A stretch of 64,000 nt of DNA from Tricholomella constricta (lineage: Eukaryota > Basidiomycota > Agaricomycetes > Agaricales > Lyophyllaceae), in contig JAACJP010000037.1 of assembly GCA_013368375.1 (NCBI GenBank), positions 372,001 to 436,000 of the forward strand, written 5' to 3'. The notes under the pieces were generated by a model. The model was given only the letters and a program-made list of their open reading frames with translations. It ran no database searches and was not told the DNA's origin. Shown here piece after piece: positions 34,363 to 46,374 of the stretch (position 1 is the first letter of the stretch; the number at the start of each line of letters is the position of its first letter). The position numbers and the translations under genes are program-made.

Positions 34363-36670
34363 CTACCAGAAAGATCCCATACGGCCGTTCTTCTGCCTCA
34401 AGAAAAGTGCGACCTCATCATCGCCCCTACTCCTCAAATACGCCTTCAACGCGGCAGATGCCTCTTCCCGTGCTGTAAGGAGAGGTCTAATCAATTTCCT
34501 CGAAGGTATACGCTTCCGCGTTCCAATCTCGCACGCAGGTACAACGTCCTCCTTTTTCTTGATGAAAGGATTAGGGGGTGGCGTAGGCGGACGGGTGTAC
34601 CCCTCCAGATCTGCCGGCGACGCCGAACGCTGGGGGAATAAACCCAGACAAAGCTTGTGGAACGTCACAAGAGTTTTCAACCGCTTATAGTTGCCTATGC
34701 AGAAAGCAATATCCAGGTCAACAACACGAGCACGACAAGGCGCAAACCCACGTACTGTATACCAGCGCATTATGCCACTTCACAAGCAGATACACACCAC
34801 TATAAGCTCCACCGAGCACCCCCACAATTCTCTTGACGCCCTCCCCCGGTTCCCCCATCGCGCCGAGAAAAAGATCCCACAATAAGCCTGACCGCCCAAG
34901 CCTCTTCATCACACCCATCGCAGACCCCACACCCACGCCCAGCCCAAGCCCGCCCACGACCGCCTTAAACTGCGCTTCCGCTTCTGTTTCGCCTTTCGGC
35001 ACGATCAACCGCCGCGCGAGGCTCCCGGCGACATATGCGGGGATGTGGAACATCATGGGCGGGGCAAAAAGAAGGAGGCTGATTAGCGCGGCAGGGAGGT
35101 GCAGTAAAGCGCGGAGGAGAAGCCATGGGGCTGGAGAGCCAGTGCGAGTCATGGGGAGGAGAGTGTTAAGTGCGGAGTGTTCGATGTGCGTGTAATGCAG
35201 GAGGGCATAGTACTTGGTGAGAGCGGTTTTCGCGCTCGTTAGATGTGTGTTAACTGTAGGTGGGGAAGTCGTAGAAACAGTGAAGAGCTCCACGAGGCTG
35301 TGGAGTTAATGACAGACTTCGAGTTATGCGTGAATATATGAAGATTGCGGGATGGACAAACGTTTGAGAGATGAATACCCAGTCCTTCAACGGGATGTTC
35401 GCGGGATCTTCCCATAGTAGGTCTCTGGCCATCTGCGCCGCATATAAGGTATCCCTTGCGAAGTAAAAAATTGCATTAGCGCAGTTGGAGTAACAAACAA
35501 CATGAACCCCTCACCAATCTGGTGCATTCACTGACATCGCCCTCAACTGCTTCTCGACCTCCACCATAACTAGCTTCACGGAAATTCTCGCTTCCGCATC
35601 GGCATCGGCGCCCTCTTCAAAAATATTATCCGTGTATGAGCTAACGGTGATCGGCTCGCCGTACCTGCATCCATTTCAGTCACTTAGCCTCGCCTTCACA
35701 AGTGAAGACATATAACGGACCTGACACAAACCTACAATAGGGCTCTGGAAGTAAGCACACAAACAAACCCACACCAACAGCATAAGGACACTCACCCGAC
35801 TCTGATAGCGCGATTTATCCGTATACACAATCCCAACAGGGACAATTGTTAGCTCCCTCTCATCGACATTCGCCTTGCCATTCTCATCGACCTGCTCACG
35901 CGCGCCCCGAACGTAGTCCACCGCAGCCCACGCCGCCCCAGACATGACCTGCATGATGCTGGGTTGGGTGTAGCTCGTGCCCTCTGGGAAAACTCCGATA
36001 ACCTGCCCCGCGGCGAGAGCATTTGATGATTCACGGAAGAGGCTCGCCTGCGGGGCGCACCCGTTGCCGTCGCCGTTGCCATTTCCATTGCCGTTATTGG
36101 GATTCCGCCGGACGGGAATGGCGCCAGAAGAGACGAGGATGGCGCGGGTGATGGGGTTGGCGAACATGGAGGATTTGGCCCAGAAGGAGAGGTGGCGCCG
36201 GTAGGGTATCGTTGCCGCTATGTGTGTGTTCATTTGAGTGTTAGAAAGGAGTGATAAGGAAATCTCCTTACCAAGAGTAGCAATGTCGATGATTTCATTG
36301 TGATGGGTCGACGCGCTGTGAGATCAATAGTTATATTAGTACTGAAGTAGATTTGAATGAGAGGTGATTTTAGTGGAATAGGGGCGATAGCGCCTGCGCT
36401 CCGGAGGATACGGTCCCGCCGAACCCTCGGACGTCGCGACTGCTCGCGAGTTCTCCACCGCACCTCTCGGGACAGTCAGGGCCGTCCTATTACCCCATTT
36501 CGAGCAGAAAAAATGTGAAATATTCTCGACGCGAAAGATAATACGCACATGATAAGCGGGCCGTCTCTTCTTACATTCTCTTGACCCTCGACGTGCACTT
36601 CTGAGTAGAACCCTCCGACGGACCAATCGGAAACCTTACGGAGCGCGCGGTAGACGAGTTTGAGCTCCAT
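34363..36670 (-). CDS. Glycerol-3-phosphate/DHAP acyltransferase-like (PlsC family)
   Basis: Eight exons: complement(36670-36549, 36315-36272, 36217-35796, 35731-35721, 35664-35515, 35454-35362, 35297-34756, 34694-34363); 571 aa, all phases agree. Acyltransferase motifs: block I H-x4-D as THHNEIID, block II GAIPVRR, block III VFPEGTS, block IV VPVGIVY. The segment RSRVCVRYGEPI crosses an 11-nt exon. After the catalytic domain there are hydrophobic stretches (ALISLLLFAPPMMFHIPAYV and a Gly-rich GGLGLGVGVGSAMG) that suggest membrane anchoring in the ER, and a C-terminal Pro-rich tail. Yeast Gat1/Gat2 (SCT1/GPT2) are the likely functional relatives, doing the first step of phospholipid synthesis, but this protein is shorter. 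Asn-Gly repeats (GNGNGNGDGNG) interrupt the domain. Confidence 0.85.
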
Positions 36671-37163
36671 GGCGGTTGTAAGTCAGGGAGACAGACGTCT
36701 ATAGGATGGGGCAAGTCTCAAGGTGCCGATGTCGCCGTTTCCGTGACGTTCAGATTCAACCTGCAAGCACCGGATCGCCTCGCCGACACGGCCTCAAATG
36801 GGAATCCCTAGTCCACAAGCCTAAAGTTGACGTTGACGTTGACGAAAGATTGGATGTTAATTCGGGTATTGCGACGAAGGTCGTGGTTGATGCAGATGGG
36901 CAAGGCAACTCGACGACCGGTTATTAAAATCTCAGTCACTCAATCGAATTTGCACAATTCACGAAAACAGACACCACGCCCAGAACTTGAGAGACAACGC
37001 CAACACAAATTGGAGTGGACGACCGCGGATCAGGGTCATTGTAATGAACCTGATGCGCGTCGAGCGGCGACATACAATTGGCAAAAAAACTAGCTACAAC
37101 ACCACATGGAACAGTATCTTGATTCTAAGCCAACCGCGAGCAGAGCCCTTGAAACCAGTACGA
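36671..37163. other. Intergenic between acyltransferase and RPS14
   Basis: No gene seen. A short GTTGAC hexamer repeat occurs at about 36826-36842. Confidence 0.45.
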
Positions 37164-37853
37164 TCACAGACGACGACCACGGCGACCACCCTATGTGCCA
37201 ATATATCAGCACATGAAAAAAAGATTGATCCTCGGGTAACATAACGCACCTTGCGCCTGGTGGAATCTGTGGGGACGGGAGTCACGTCCTCAATACGGCC
37301 GATACGCATGCCAGCACGGGCGAGGGCGCGGAGAGCGCTCTGTGCACCGGGGCCTGGGGTTTTGGTGCCAGTTCCGCCAGTCGCGCGAAGCTTGATGTGC
37401 AGGGCGGTGATGCCAACCTCACGGCAGCGAGTGGCGACGTCCTGCGCGGCTAACATGGCAGCGTAGGGAGACGACTCGTCTCTGTCGGCTTTTACTTTCA
37501 TTCCGCCTGAATACCAAGCGTCAGAAGTCTGCATTGTGAGTTCTGAGATGGGGACGCACCGGTAACGCGGGAAATGGTCTCCTTGCCTGACAGATCGGTG
37601 ATGTGCACAAAGGTGTCGTTGAAGGATGCAAAGATATGGGCAACACCGAAAACGAGCTCTCCCTCAGCGACTTGGGGACCGAGCGAAACGGTGTTCTCCT
37701 CCTTGGGCGCCTTGACTTTCTTGGGGGGCTAGAAACGACATCCAGGCGTCAGTCTTACGATCCATCGGTTCTGATGCGATTTCGATTCCGAAACCTCAAC
37801 AGATAGCACAGAGAGGGCCTTCGGAATCGTATCGAAGCGGTGAGACGCACCAT
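37164..37853 (-). CDS. RPS14: 40S ribosomal protein S14 (uS11)
   Basis: Model: complement(37853-37851, 37728-37560, 37506-37250, 37190-37164); 151 aa, the exact length usual for eukaryotic uS11. The first coding exon is the ATG alone, followed by GTGCGT. The sequence shows the full family pattern: [73 protein letters not shown], and the basic tail GGRRGRRL encoded by a separate 27-nt last exon. uS11 binds 18S rRNA in the platform of the small subunit. Confidence 0.95.
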
Positions 37854-39256
37854 TTTGTTGATATGAAGTGGAGGAGGCTTGAGGATTGCTGAGGCGAACG
37901 ACCAGCAGCCGCGAAATTTGGGAATCAGACGTAACAATGACAAACAAATTACAACTCGAAACAAATAACGCGCTTGCCCTTCCCCATTTCTCCCGCACCC
38001 GTAAACAAGAACATTGTTTTCTGATCAAGGTATTTCTGACAAAAGACTTACTCCGGGTATCCCATCCCCGTGTGGCTTGGGCTAGAGACTGGTAGCTTGT
38101 TACTTGCCCGTCTACGTCCTATGAAACCCCCGAGAACCAGGATGCATGGTGCCATGGCCGTTTACGCTCGTTTCTGGAACCTCTCATCGCCGGCTGCGAA
38201 TGCCAGTATCCAGCGCCATCATACTTGCCAGCGCCCACCATGTCCGACGTGGTTCCTCCTGTGATGTACCTCATTCCTCCCACCGACATGCTGAACTAGA
38301 ACTTTTGGTTGGACCCTCTTGCATTATTTCATGGCAGCAAAAAAATGTCAACTCTCCCAAAGCAAAAGGAACACTCACCTTGAACGTTCGGGCTTCTCTT
38401 CGCCGCCCAGGATTCCCCAGCCAAAGCATGCCTTGGTCCATGAGGGCCCAGAAGGCGATTACGGGCCATACGACTCCAACTCATGGCCTGAATGTGACTG
38501 TTACATGCTTCCTGTGATCCCAATTGAGGGTGCATATCAAATATGCGAACGTTACCGTTCGAATTGTGATGACCAGGTACTGGAGGTGTGACCAGGATTT
38601 TGCATTTTTTTCAACCGACAGGATCACCGATCCGACTGGCTGACAAATTACATCCTTCAACCAACATAGCTCTATGTGACTCCGAGTCAACTTCACAAAG
38701 GACGGCCCCCCGCCCTGCTTCCGCTGCATTGGTCGTTGTTCGTTTCTCAGATTTTTTTATGCCGTCCTTGTTGATTCGCGTGGCTTTATCTGAGTAATTC
38801 AGCACAATCATATGCTTGGACTACCTACCCGCTGTCATTTCAGTCTCGCCTTGATTTGTTCTACTCAGTGATATCTGTATTTGCAGAGTCAAGTTCTGTC
38901 GACATATTTGCCCAGTCTTGGTGCTAAGGCTGCACGTCATACTCAGTCAACTTCACAAATACAATCATAGTAATTTCTGGGTCCGTATCACTGTTGCGAG
39001 TACTTCTCTGAGTACACGCGTCCTGCCATGACCGCATCCAGCCTCCAGCGATTCACTGTCCAGACCATAATCCATCGATAAGGTCATCTGACATATCCAT
39101 CACTGCCGGCTATACGACCTGTTCCAAATTCAGCATTTCGGGTATCCGCTTTGAGCACGAGCCGTCGCGTTTATAGCTCTTCGATATCCTCGCAGATCCT
39201 TTCCAGCTCTCGAAGTTCCATCAACGTCCTTGAAGCCCACCTCCCACTATACAACC
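37854..39256. other. Intergenic between RPS14 and the HTH gene
   Basis: Divergent promoter region plus filler; no gene recognised. GAGTCAACTTCACAAA and CAGTCAACTTCACAAA (about 38690 and 38944) are a short direct repeat. Confidence 0.4.
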
Positions 39257-39668
39257 ATGGCCCCCGACCCACAGTGCACTGCTCTCGCCGCTGCGAAGGA
39301 GAAATCAGGTACCCTGAGCGATGTATCCGTAGATTTTGACGTCGGTTGACGACCATTATCCGCAGGTCTCTCCTACGCCGACATCGCCAGCAAGATTGGC
39401 CAGTCCGAACAGCATGTCATCGACAGTGCGCACAGCTCCCCTTCCTTCCCCGCAGCCTCAGCCCCCTAACTGATCTGTGTTCAATTCACTTTTTTCTAGT
39501 CTGCACTGGCAAGGTGAAGCCGACTGCGGCTGAATTCGATGCCCTGGCCAAGGCCTTGAACATCTCGGGAGGCGTGAGTCGTGCAAGCTCGCCCTCGTAT
39601 AAGACCACTCATTCATCATTATCGTTGATCACCAGGTCCCCAAGGATAGCGCTCATGTCGCCGCGTAG
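39257..39668 (+). CDS. Small helix-turn-helix protein like the cyanase N-terminal domain
   Basis: Four exons, 39257-39308, 39366-39425, 39500-39573, 39636-39668, 72 aa. The protein reads CTALAAAKEKSGLSYADIAS, KIGQSEQHVIDICTGKVKP, TAAEFDALAKALNI, closing with VPKDSAHVAA. This matches the N-terminal lambda-repressor-like helical domain of cyanate hydratase (CynS), but the C-terminal catalytic domain with its Arg, Glu and Ser is absent and no further exon encodes it within the next 2 kb. It is therefore not expected to degrade cyanate. It could be a free-standing DNA-binding or oligomerisation module; similar short proteins are remembered from other mushrooms. Confidence 0.75.
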
Positions 39669-41888
39669 TCATTCAGCATTCCGTACACTACCTTTTTATG
39701 TGTATAAATATCGCAGAACAGTTCCCTCTGTATCACAGGCTTGTACGATGAACGCAAGCTCTCTAAGCCGAACCAACAATCTTATCGCTCGCATCTTATC
39801 AATCTGATTCCGTCCATGTCGTCATTTGCCTCCGAACGAACGTCAGGAGCTCGGAAGTCGGAGCTGGATTGATATCCCCAGAATATTCAATATCCAGGAT
39901 TGTTTGTGCGGCCCATCAGATCCAAGTGTTACATGGTACCTCGCACGCGTTGGAACGTGGTCACTACCCACTCTCGCCACGTCTCATCCCATCCAATTCA
40001 TCCGTGCTTCCCCCCCCGCCCAAGTTCCACATCATCATCTTCGGAGCTCCGAGTCAATGAGTCGTCTGCTTCTTGTCTCATGACCTGCTCTAGTACACCC
40101 AGACTTGAACGGACTAGAGAACAACTTAACTGGGTGACGTGGTCGACGCATGGGTGAGCTGGCACTTCCAGAGGTACAATATATGCGTGCTGGCCCCGTG
40201 CTTCTCACCCCAACTGCTTCCACGGACATACTCGACTCGGGGAGCGCCGAGTCGCCGACCTACGAGCCCCTGTCGACTCGAAAAGGGCTTCATTTCATTT
40301 CTCGTGTGACTTTTCTTTTGATCAGTCCATCGCTGTCGCTGGTCCTCTCTCCGTCGTCGTTCTGTTCTGCTCTTCCTTGGTCTTCGCATGGGTGGCGCTT
40401 CTCTTCTTCTGTGATCACCGTCTGTTCTGCTCGTCTCGAGAAAGACATGAATCACCGTGGATAGGCGAACAGAACTTTCTATCATGCTTGATGAGTTTTA
40501 TGGGCGGGCTTCTGGCGTTTTCATTTTCGCCTTTCCTCACTGGATGCTGCAAGGCGACTGTAACCACCGCTGCTGGCCCAGAGAATGCTTTGCTAAGCGA
40601 CCTCTGTGGCTTGAAGTCACCTTACTAACAGTTGTCTGACTGCGCGCATCTGGCCTGGTTCTGAAACCCAGCAATGATCGACAAACGCCTGATTGGGGCA
40701 CCATGACGGCCTGGACTAATTCATATCGCATCGAGGGGAATATTAAACACATTAGACAAGTGCATGGCCTAATGCACAGATAGTCCTCGACAGCGCAGGA
40801 ACATGCTTATACCCTGCCACGACGGAGCTGCAACCAGGGAGTGTATACACTAGGCAAACCCCATGACATCGACAGAACACACTTACTCCCCCATCTCTCA
40901 CGGCGTCTCGGAGCCAAAACGGTTATTTTGGCCCACCCACCAAGCCCCGCACTCGGACTGTCAGCGGAAAATGTGGAGATGGAAGCTCAAATGCCGAGGC
41001 GCCCTGGCTGCCTTGCCTGTGCAAGCCGTGGTCAGGGTTTTCATTGACGAACCAAGGGTGCAGGGAAGCCGCGATGTCGACGTTGAGTATATCTTGCGGC
41101 GCGCGGCAAGTTTACGGCAAGAGCCCCTCTGATAACGATATCATTATGAAAGGCGAGCTCGGCAAATGCGATAAGCATGTAGTGAGCGAGAGCTTCTATG
41201 CCTGTACTCATATTGCGAAGTTTCATAAATCCAGGCCTGTGAAACTCAACGCCGCCATACTGTAGTTAACGTTGGCGAGCACGATGCGCTCGGCAAGAAA
41301 TTACACATGTTTGCCATGAGGCTTTCCCAAGGCGCACCAGATCTCGATCCACAGAAAGAAAGTTTTAGGGAAAAAAAAGGGCAAAACGTTTACATTATAC
41401 GGTGGGTTAGTATATACGGGGCAGGGGGCAGGGGCAGTACGTAGGTAGGTATATGAACGCGAATAACCAAGCTGTGATAGAGAGAGAAAATTGCTACAAG
41501 AATGGGGTGCTGAATGATATGACTGTTCAGCTCTAGGGGATAGAAGATAGCGATAACAACAGGGACAACAGGGTGCTGGGCAAAGGGCAAAGGGGCAAAA
41601 GAGAGCGGCCGCTCTCGATAACAATTATATGGTGCAAAGGCGAAAAGAGCGATGAAGGAAAGGAAGGTGAAGGTCACATCTGGACAGTAGAAGTGAAGGA
41701 GGGGGTATAAAGTATCTACAACGAAAGTGAGGCGAAAGCGATTCCGGATAATCCAATCGAGGGTCGGGCAGCGAAGGGGGGGTAATCAAAATGGGTCGGT
41801 ACGTAGATAGACGGCTAATAAGATACATATGCACGCGAAGGATAACTGGGTGTTCCGGATAAGAAAGATGGTCCGAGGCACAGAGTGT
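39669..41888. other. Gene-free stretch between HTH gene and RING gene 2
   Basis: No protein motif was found in the short frames here. The segment from 41350 to 41830 is a purine-rich + strand that probably includes the 3' untranslated part of RING gene 2. Confidence 0.4.
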
Positions 41889-43439
41889 TCAAGGGGACTG
41901 GTGGTAGCGCATGGCGGAGGAGCTGTACGAGGCGGTGCGGGACGGTGGGCGCGCCATATACTTAGACTGGTCCATCTCGGGCGGGATCCAGCGTTGATGG
42001 AGCTCAGCCTTCTCTTCCGAACTTGAGCGCATCATTTTGGGGGGTGACGGAGTCGACAACCTGCGGGGCTTGGGAGGGATGGGAGGTGGCGCCGGTGTTG
42101 TTGTCCGCAGGAAGCTGGGGGCAGGTGTCGTCGTGCGCATCGTTGGCAGCGCGGGGGTGTACGACCGTATAGACGGTGTTTGGGACCGTACGGACGGTGT
42201 CTGAGACCTGGCCAGGGGAGGCCCAGGTGTTTGGGTCCTGAGGGGAGCAGGTGTTTGAGTCCTCGAGAGAGGAGCGGGTGTTTGAGTCCTCGAAAGAGGA
42301 GCTGGTGTATATGATCGTGATGGTGAAGGCGTAGCAGGCGTAGACGGTCGTGAGGACATGGAAGCTGACCTCTGATGGACAGAGTTAAATCGTGAAAGGG
42401 GTGATTGAGTTGTTGGGCTGTATGGCGGCACAGGGGACGTCGATGGTGGCGTTGGCGAGGTCGCAGATTGGCGGGAATCCGGTGGAATGCCCAATGACCC
42501 TTTCAATCGGTTCAACTCGATGCATACTGTATGGTAGTCTTGCGCCTTTTGTGAGTATTGTTGGCGCTGTGAGCAAATGATCAGTGGATTGTTGACGTAA
42601 AATGGGAAATATGACTCACTTGTCTAACGAAGAGAAGATGGGGGCCGTCAATGAAAATTTCATGCACTAAGGCACAACGGGACGCACTTTCGTAATTCAG
42701 ATTCTAATTTTTCATTTGTTATTTCCAGATCGTCGATTTTGGTTTTAAGATTTGCTTCGACGGTCTTCGCATTCCTACTGGCTTCGGAATGCGCGAGGTG
42801 ATTCATGAGTATGGCCCGCAAGAGAGCGGCGCTGAGGTGAAGGGAAGTCTATGGCACGATATTAGGGCCGCAGGGATGCGAGAGACAGGAGGAACGCACT
42901 TGGTCATCCTTCACATCAGACGTAAGCCAATCCTCGAGTTCTCTGTGAAGGGTTGAGACCTCCTCCACCGAACATTTTTTGGCGGCGACCTTCGCCACTT
43001 TGTCCTCAAGCCTCCGCGCCTCCAGACGGGTCCGCGAACAACCCTCGGAGAGCAACAGTCTCTCTGTCTTCCGCGCCCACATCTCCGCAAAGTCAGCTTG
43101 ACTGGACTCGATGGGATGTTGAGGCATGCGCCGCGGCGTGCTCCAACCGCTGGAATTGAAATCCATCCGGATGAGGCGGATAGAGTCGCCGGTGAAAGTT
43201 TCGCGACAAAAGGGACAGACGGGGGCGAGGCGAGAGGGCGTCTTTTCAACTATGGTACTGCAGCAACTCGCGCACAGAACATGTCCTGCAGAAACAAGAA
43301 ATTTGTGGGATGAGAAAAATTTCACGGAGCAGAAATATGTTTTTCCTGACTCACCGCAGGGAATCGAGTGAGGATGGCATTGAGCGCCATACTCCTCCGC
43401 GCACACGTCGCAGGCTGAACCGGGAGTTAGAGTTAGCAT
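41889..43439 (-). CDS. RING-finger protein 2 with coiled coil and TP-rich tail
   Basis: Model: complement(43439-43355, 43285-42900, 42848-42688, 42623-42620, 42566-41889); 437 aa in one frame. Residues 10-65 are a C3HC4 RING (CDVC, IPCGHVLCASC, CPFC), beginning MLTLTPGSACDVC as in RING gene 1 (MLTIGPGSTCDVC). Two helical stretches follow (EARRLEDKVAKVAAKK; KTKIDDLEITNEKLESELRK), then a 4-nt exon (ACAA) and a coiled start of the last exon (RQQYSQKAQDYHTVCIELNR). The tail contains repeats of TPAPLSRTQ / TPSVRSQ type. A TATA-like CTATATATCC lies about 95 nt before the ATG. A likely E3 ubiquitin ligase, substrate unknown. The first intron is a multiple of three without stop, so retention would insert 23 residues in the RING. 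Confidence 0.75.
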
Positions 43440-46374
43440 TAGACCAGCCAGTTGAAAGCACCTCTAGGGTGGTGGAGAGAAAGTGAAGTGGAACAGGGCG
43501 AAGGGGAAAAAATTCGCTTGAAACGATGATGGATATATAGGACAATGGACGTAAGCCCATATATGGTAATCAGTCCTGTACAGCGGCTTACAAACAAACT
43601 CCCTCGGCTTCCTTCATACATGATCCTTTCATCGGCATTCTCGCTGTGCATTCCCCGTCAGATTCATCTCGGACCTTATCTCCCTTTCTAATTCAAAATT
43701 GACTGCAAGGCGTGCCCGCCATACTCTCCTTGTCAAACAATTGCGAAAAAATATACTCCTGAACTAGGGTTAGGGGCCAAACAAAACACCTCGTGCCACG
43801 TCGAGCTCGAATCACATCTGATCGTTTGAGCTGTTTCAATACATTCGGCTGCCAGGTACAGCGCGGACTTTTTTTGATGCGCTCTCACAGGCAGGGCGGC
43901 TGACGCAGCTTGCCGAAGGCGTTCGGCGAAATGGAGGGGAACTCTGCTCACACCATCACACGTATCTCCTCAGCAGTGACTGATGGCACACGTAGTCCAC
44001 CGTACCCGATTGCCCATGATTGAGCCGCTGCGGACTTGGGGAATGTACGGCATGCCCGCGGAAAGGACTAACCCTGCGCCAGATCCGATGTGAACAAAAT
44101 GCAGAAATGCCCACGACTCCACCAAGGTGTGAGGGCAGTTTCGTTCGTCCCGGGCGCCGCCTGTCTGTAGGAAATCTCATGCACAGAACATGACAAGTCC
44201 ATGACATAGAGACACCGTCATACGATATCACCCTCCACCAAATGAACTTCTTCACCTTCTATTACTCTTTGTCGTGGACATAGCACTCTTCGACCATGCT
44301 ATCGCAGCTCCTCATCGATAATCGCGACAGTTGTGGAAGGTATAACGCCCGTGTTTTTTTCTGCGATTTCAAAGGGAACGACACATCGCTCCCTGGATCT
44401 TGCCCTTGTGCAATCGATCGGGACACGTTTTGGTGTCGATTGCCTGTGCCGATCCCGGTGATCTGGGACCCTTTGATCTGAATCTTATCGCCCTTGGCCA
44501 TGACCATGACGGAACTATAACCTTGGATTTCATCTCGCAAAACTTACGCAAAGACACCCAGCTTCTGTGACAGTGTGCACCTCTAACGAAATGCTTTGTA
44601 CTTTTTCTCTGGCACACCCCTTATGAAAGGGAGCCCCCGTGAAGGACTCGCTCACTGGACCGCCACAGACCGAAGGAAACTGCTTCTTATTCCTTTGAGC
44701 CGCCTCGAGGAGTCGGGGACATGGCTTCGACATAAATTCACACCAGATAAATCTCTACAAGGCGGACATAGGTACAACGACCGCACATGGGTTGGGCAGT
44801 GGGCGCTCGTTTGCACTGCTACTTGCGGACCGAAACCACGCTGTTTACACGAGGCTACCCATATCTGGAAGACTTATCTCTTGAGATCAGAGCCTCTCCG
44901 CACGGCTGAATTGCAGGACGGGTTCGACGCCACAACACCTCAGTCGCGTTTTCTTCCTCATAGCGATATTGATTTGCCAAGAATCGAATACCCCTGTCAT
45001 TTGGCCAAGAAGAGCGGGATCGAAGCCTGTGGTGGTATGCGTATGGCCCCAACAAGGAGTATAGAAACCCTGGACCAACAACACCCAGGCTTGCACATCC
45101 CTAGGTATGTCAAGCACGTTGGAGCCTATCTGGTTTAGAGCGGACGGACACATCCATATATCCAGAACAGAATCTCTACACCGGGAAGGCGGTGAGTCAG
45201 CTCCAAAAACACGCGATGCATGAGTGCAGTGTGAAATTTCGCATACAGGCCACGGGTGTCGATGAGTGACTCGACTAAGCGCGTTCCTAACCGAATTCAA
45301 CCGCGCGCGACCGACGCGTAGGAGTAGCCTGGGCAAAGGGGAAGACAACGCGGTGTGCATAAATGGCAGAGCGGCAGCACTAATTCATGTTGCTCCACGC
45401 TGCGAGGGACCTGAACTGTATCAAAAAAGGAGAGGTATGCTATTTAAAAATTAGAAGCAAATTTCAGCGAAATTTTACCTGATGAGCACCGTTGTATTGA
45501 GAGATAGGTCTTCCGGAGTCACTGTAAAGTCGATGTCCTTACGCTATCGGTCTCGAGTCAAGTTACCCTTGAATATTAAGGTTTGTTGGGACGGAGGGTA
45601 CAGGTTGACGAGGTGACGGGGACCGCCACTTGATTTGATCTTTGGGGCTCAAACTCCTCTAGCGGACCCTGCCTCTATAGGCTTTCGAAATGATATTTGG
45701 CGACAGCGGCAATCGACACGAAGTACTCGGGTTTCTCAATTCAGCAACCTCTGCATTTAAACTTTCTCAGTGCTCAAGACTGGCTTGTCATCTCTGGCGA
45801 TGTCGCGAGAGCCTCACAGCTCTTCTAGCCATTCGCTCCCAGATCCAGGTTGCGCCAAGGCTGACATCAAGAACCCCTCGAGAATATCCGGTTGACGGTA
45901 AACACCTCGTCAACTTGTCAAAAAGGGAAGAGAAGAAAGAAAGGAGCGCAAAAGGGCATCGGAGACGATAGGGAGGTGACAGAGTTGAGATTTTCCGGAC
46001 TGGTGATTCGAAGAAGAAGGACAGGGGAGTGTGTCGCTGCGCGTCGGACAATGCCCCAGAAACAACCAGCTTGAATGAGGTATTCCAACTACAATTTCAG
46101 TCTAGTTTTTTAAGATAAAATCAATTCCGATGCTGAGAGACATGGGACGAGGTATGGATAGCAAGTCAAGAGTCGATGATAGTCAAAACGAGATGATGTC
46201 CACTACGGAAAGATAGATAAAAAAAATGTGCATACCGGAAACACTGTAATAAATAGTTCAGATATACAAGTGCACTTGAGACAAGGGAACAAGGTAGGAG
46301 GCAACATGCTTGCGCATGTAAAATTAAAAAGAGTGCAAGAGTGGAAAAGTCGGAGCGAGATTGATGTTCCACGT
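43440..46374. other. Long region without recognised gene
   Basis: Open frames up to 180 codons exist (44596-45138 +, 44887-45360 -), but they lack motifs and splice partners, and their coding character is doubtful. AT-rich sequence at 46080-46350 may be the 3' end of the next minus-strand gene. Confidence 0.35.

Noticed and set aside
41350..41830. Minus-strand Pro/Leu/Tyr-rich frames
   Set aside because: Pyrimidine-rich 3' flank of RING gene 2; no motif.
44596..45138. 180-codon + frame
   Set aside because: Length alone is not convincing; no domain, no splice partners, and a competing 157-codon frame on the other strand.
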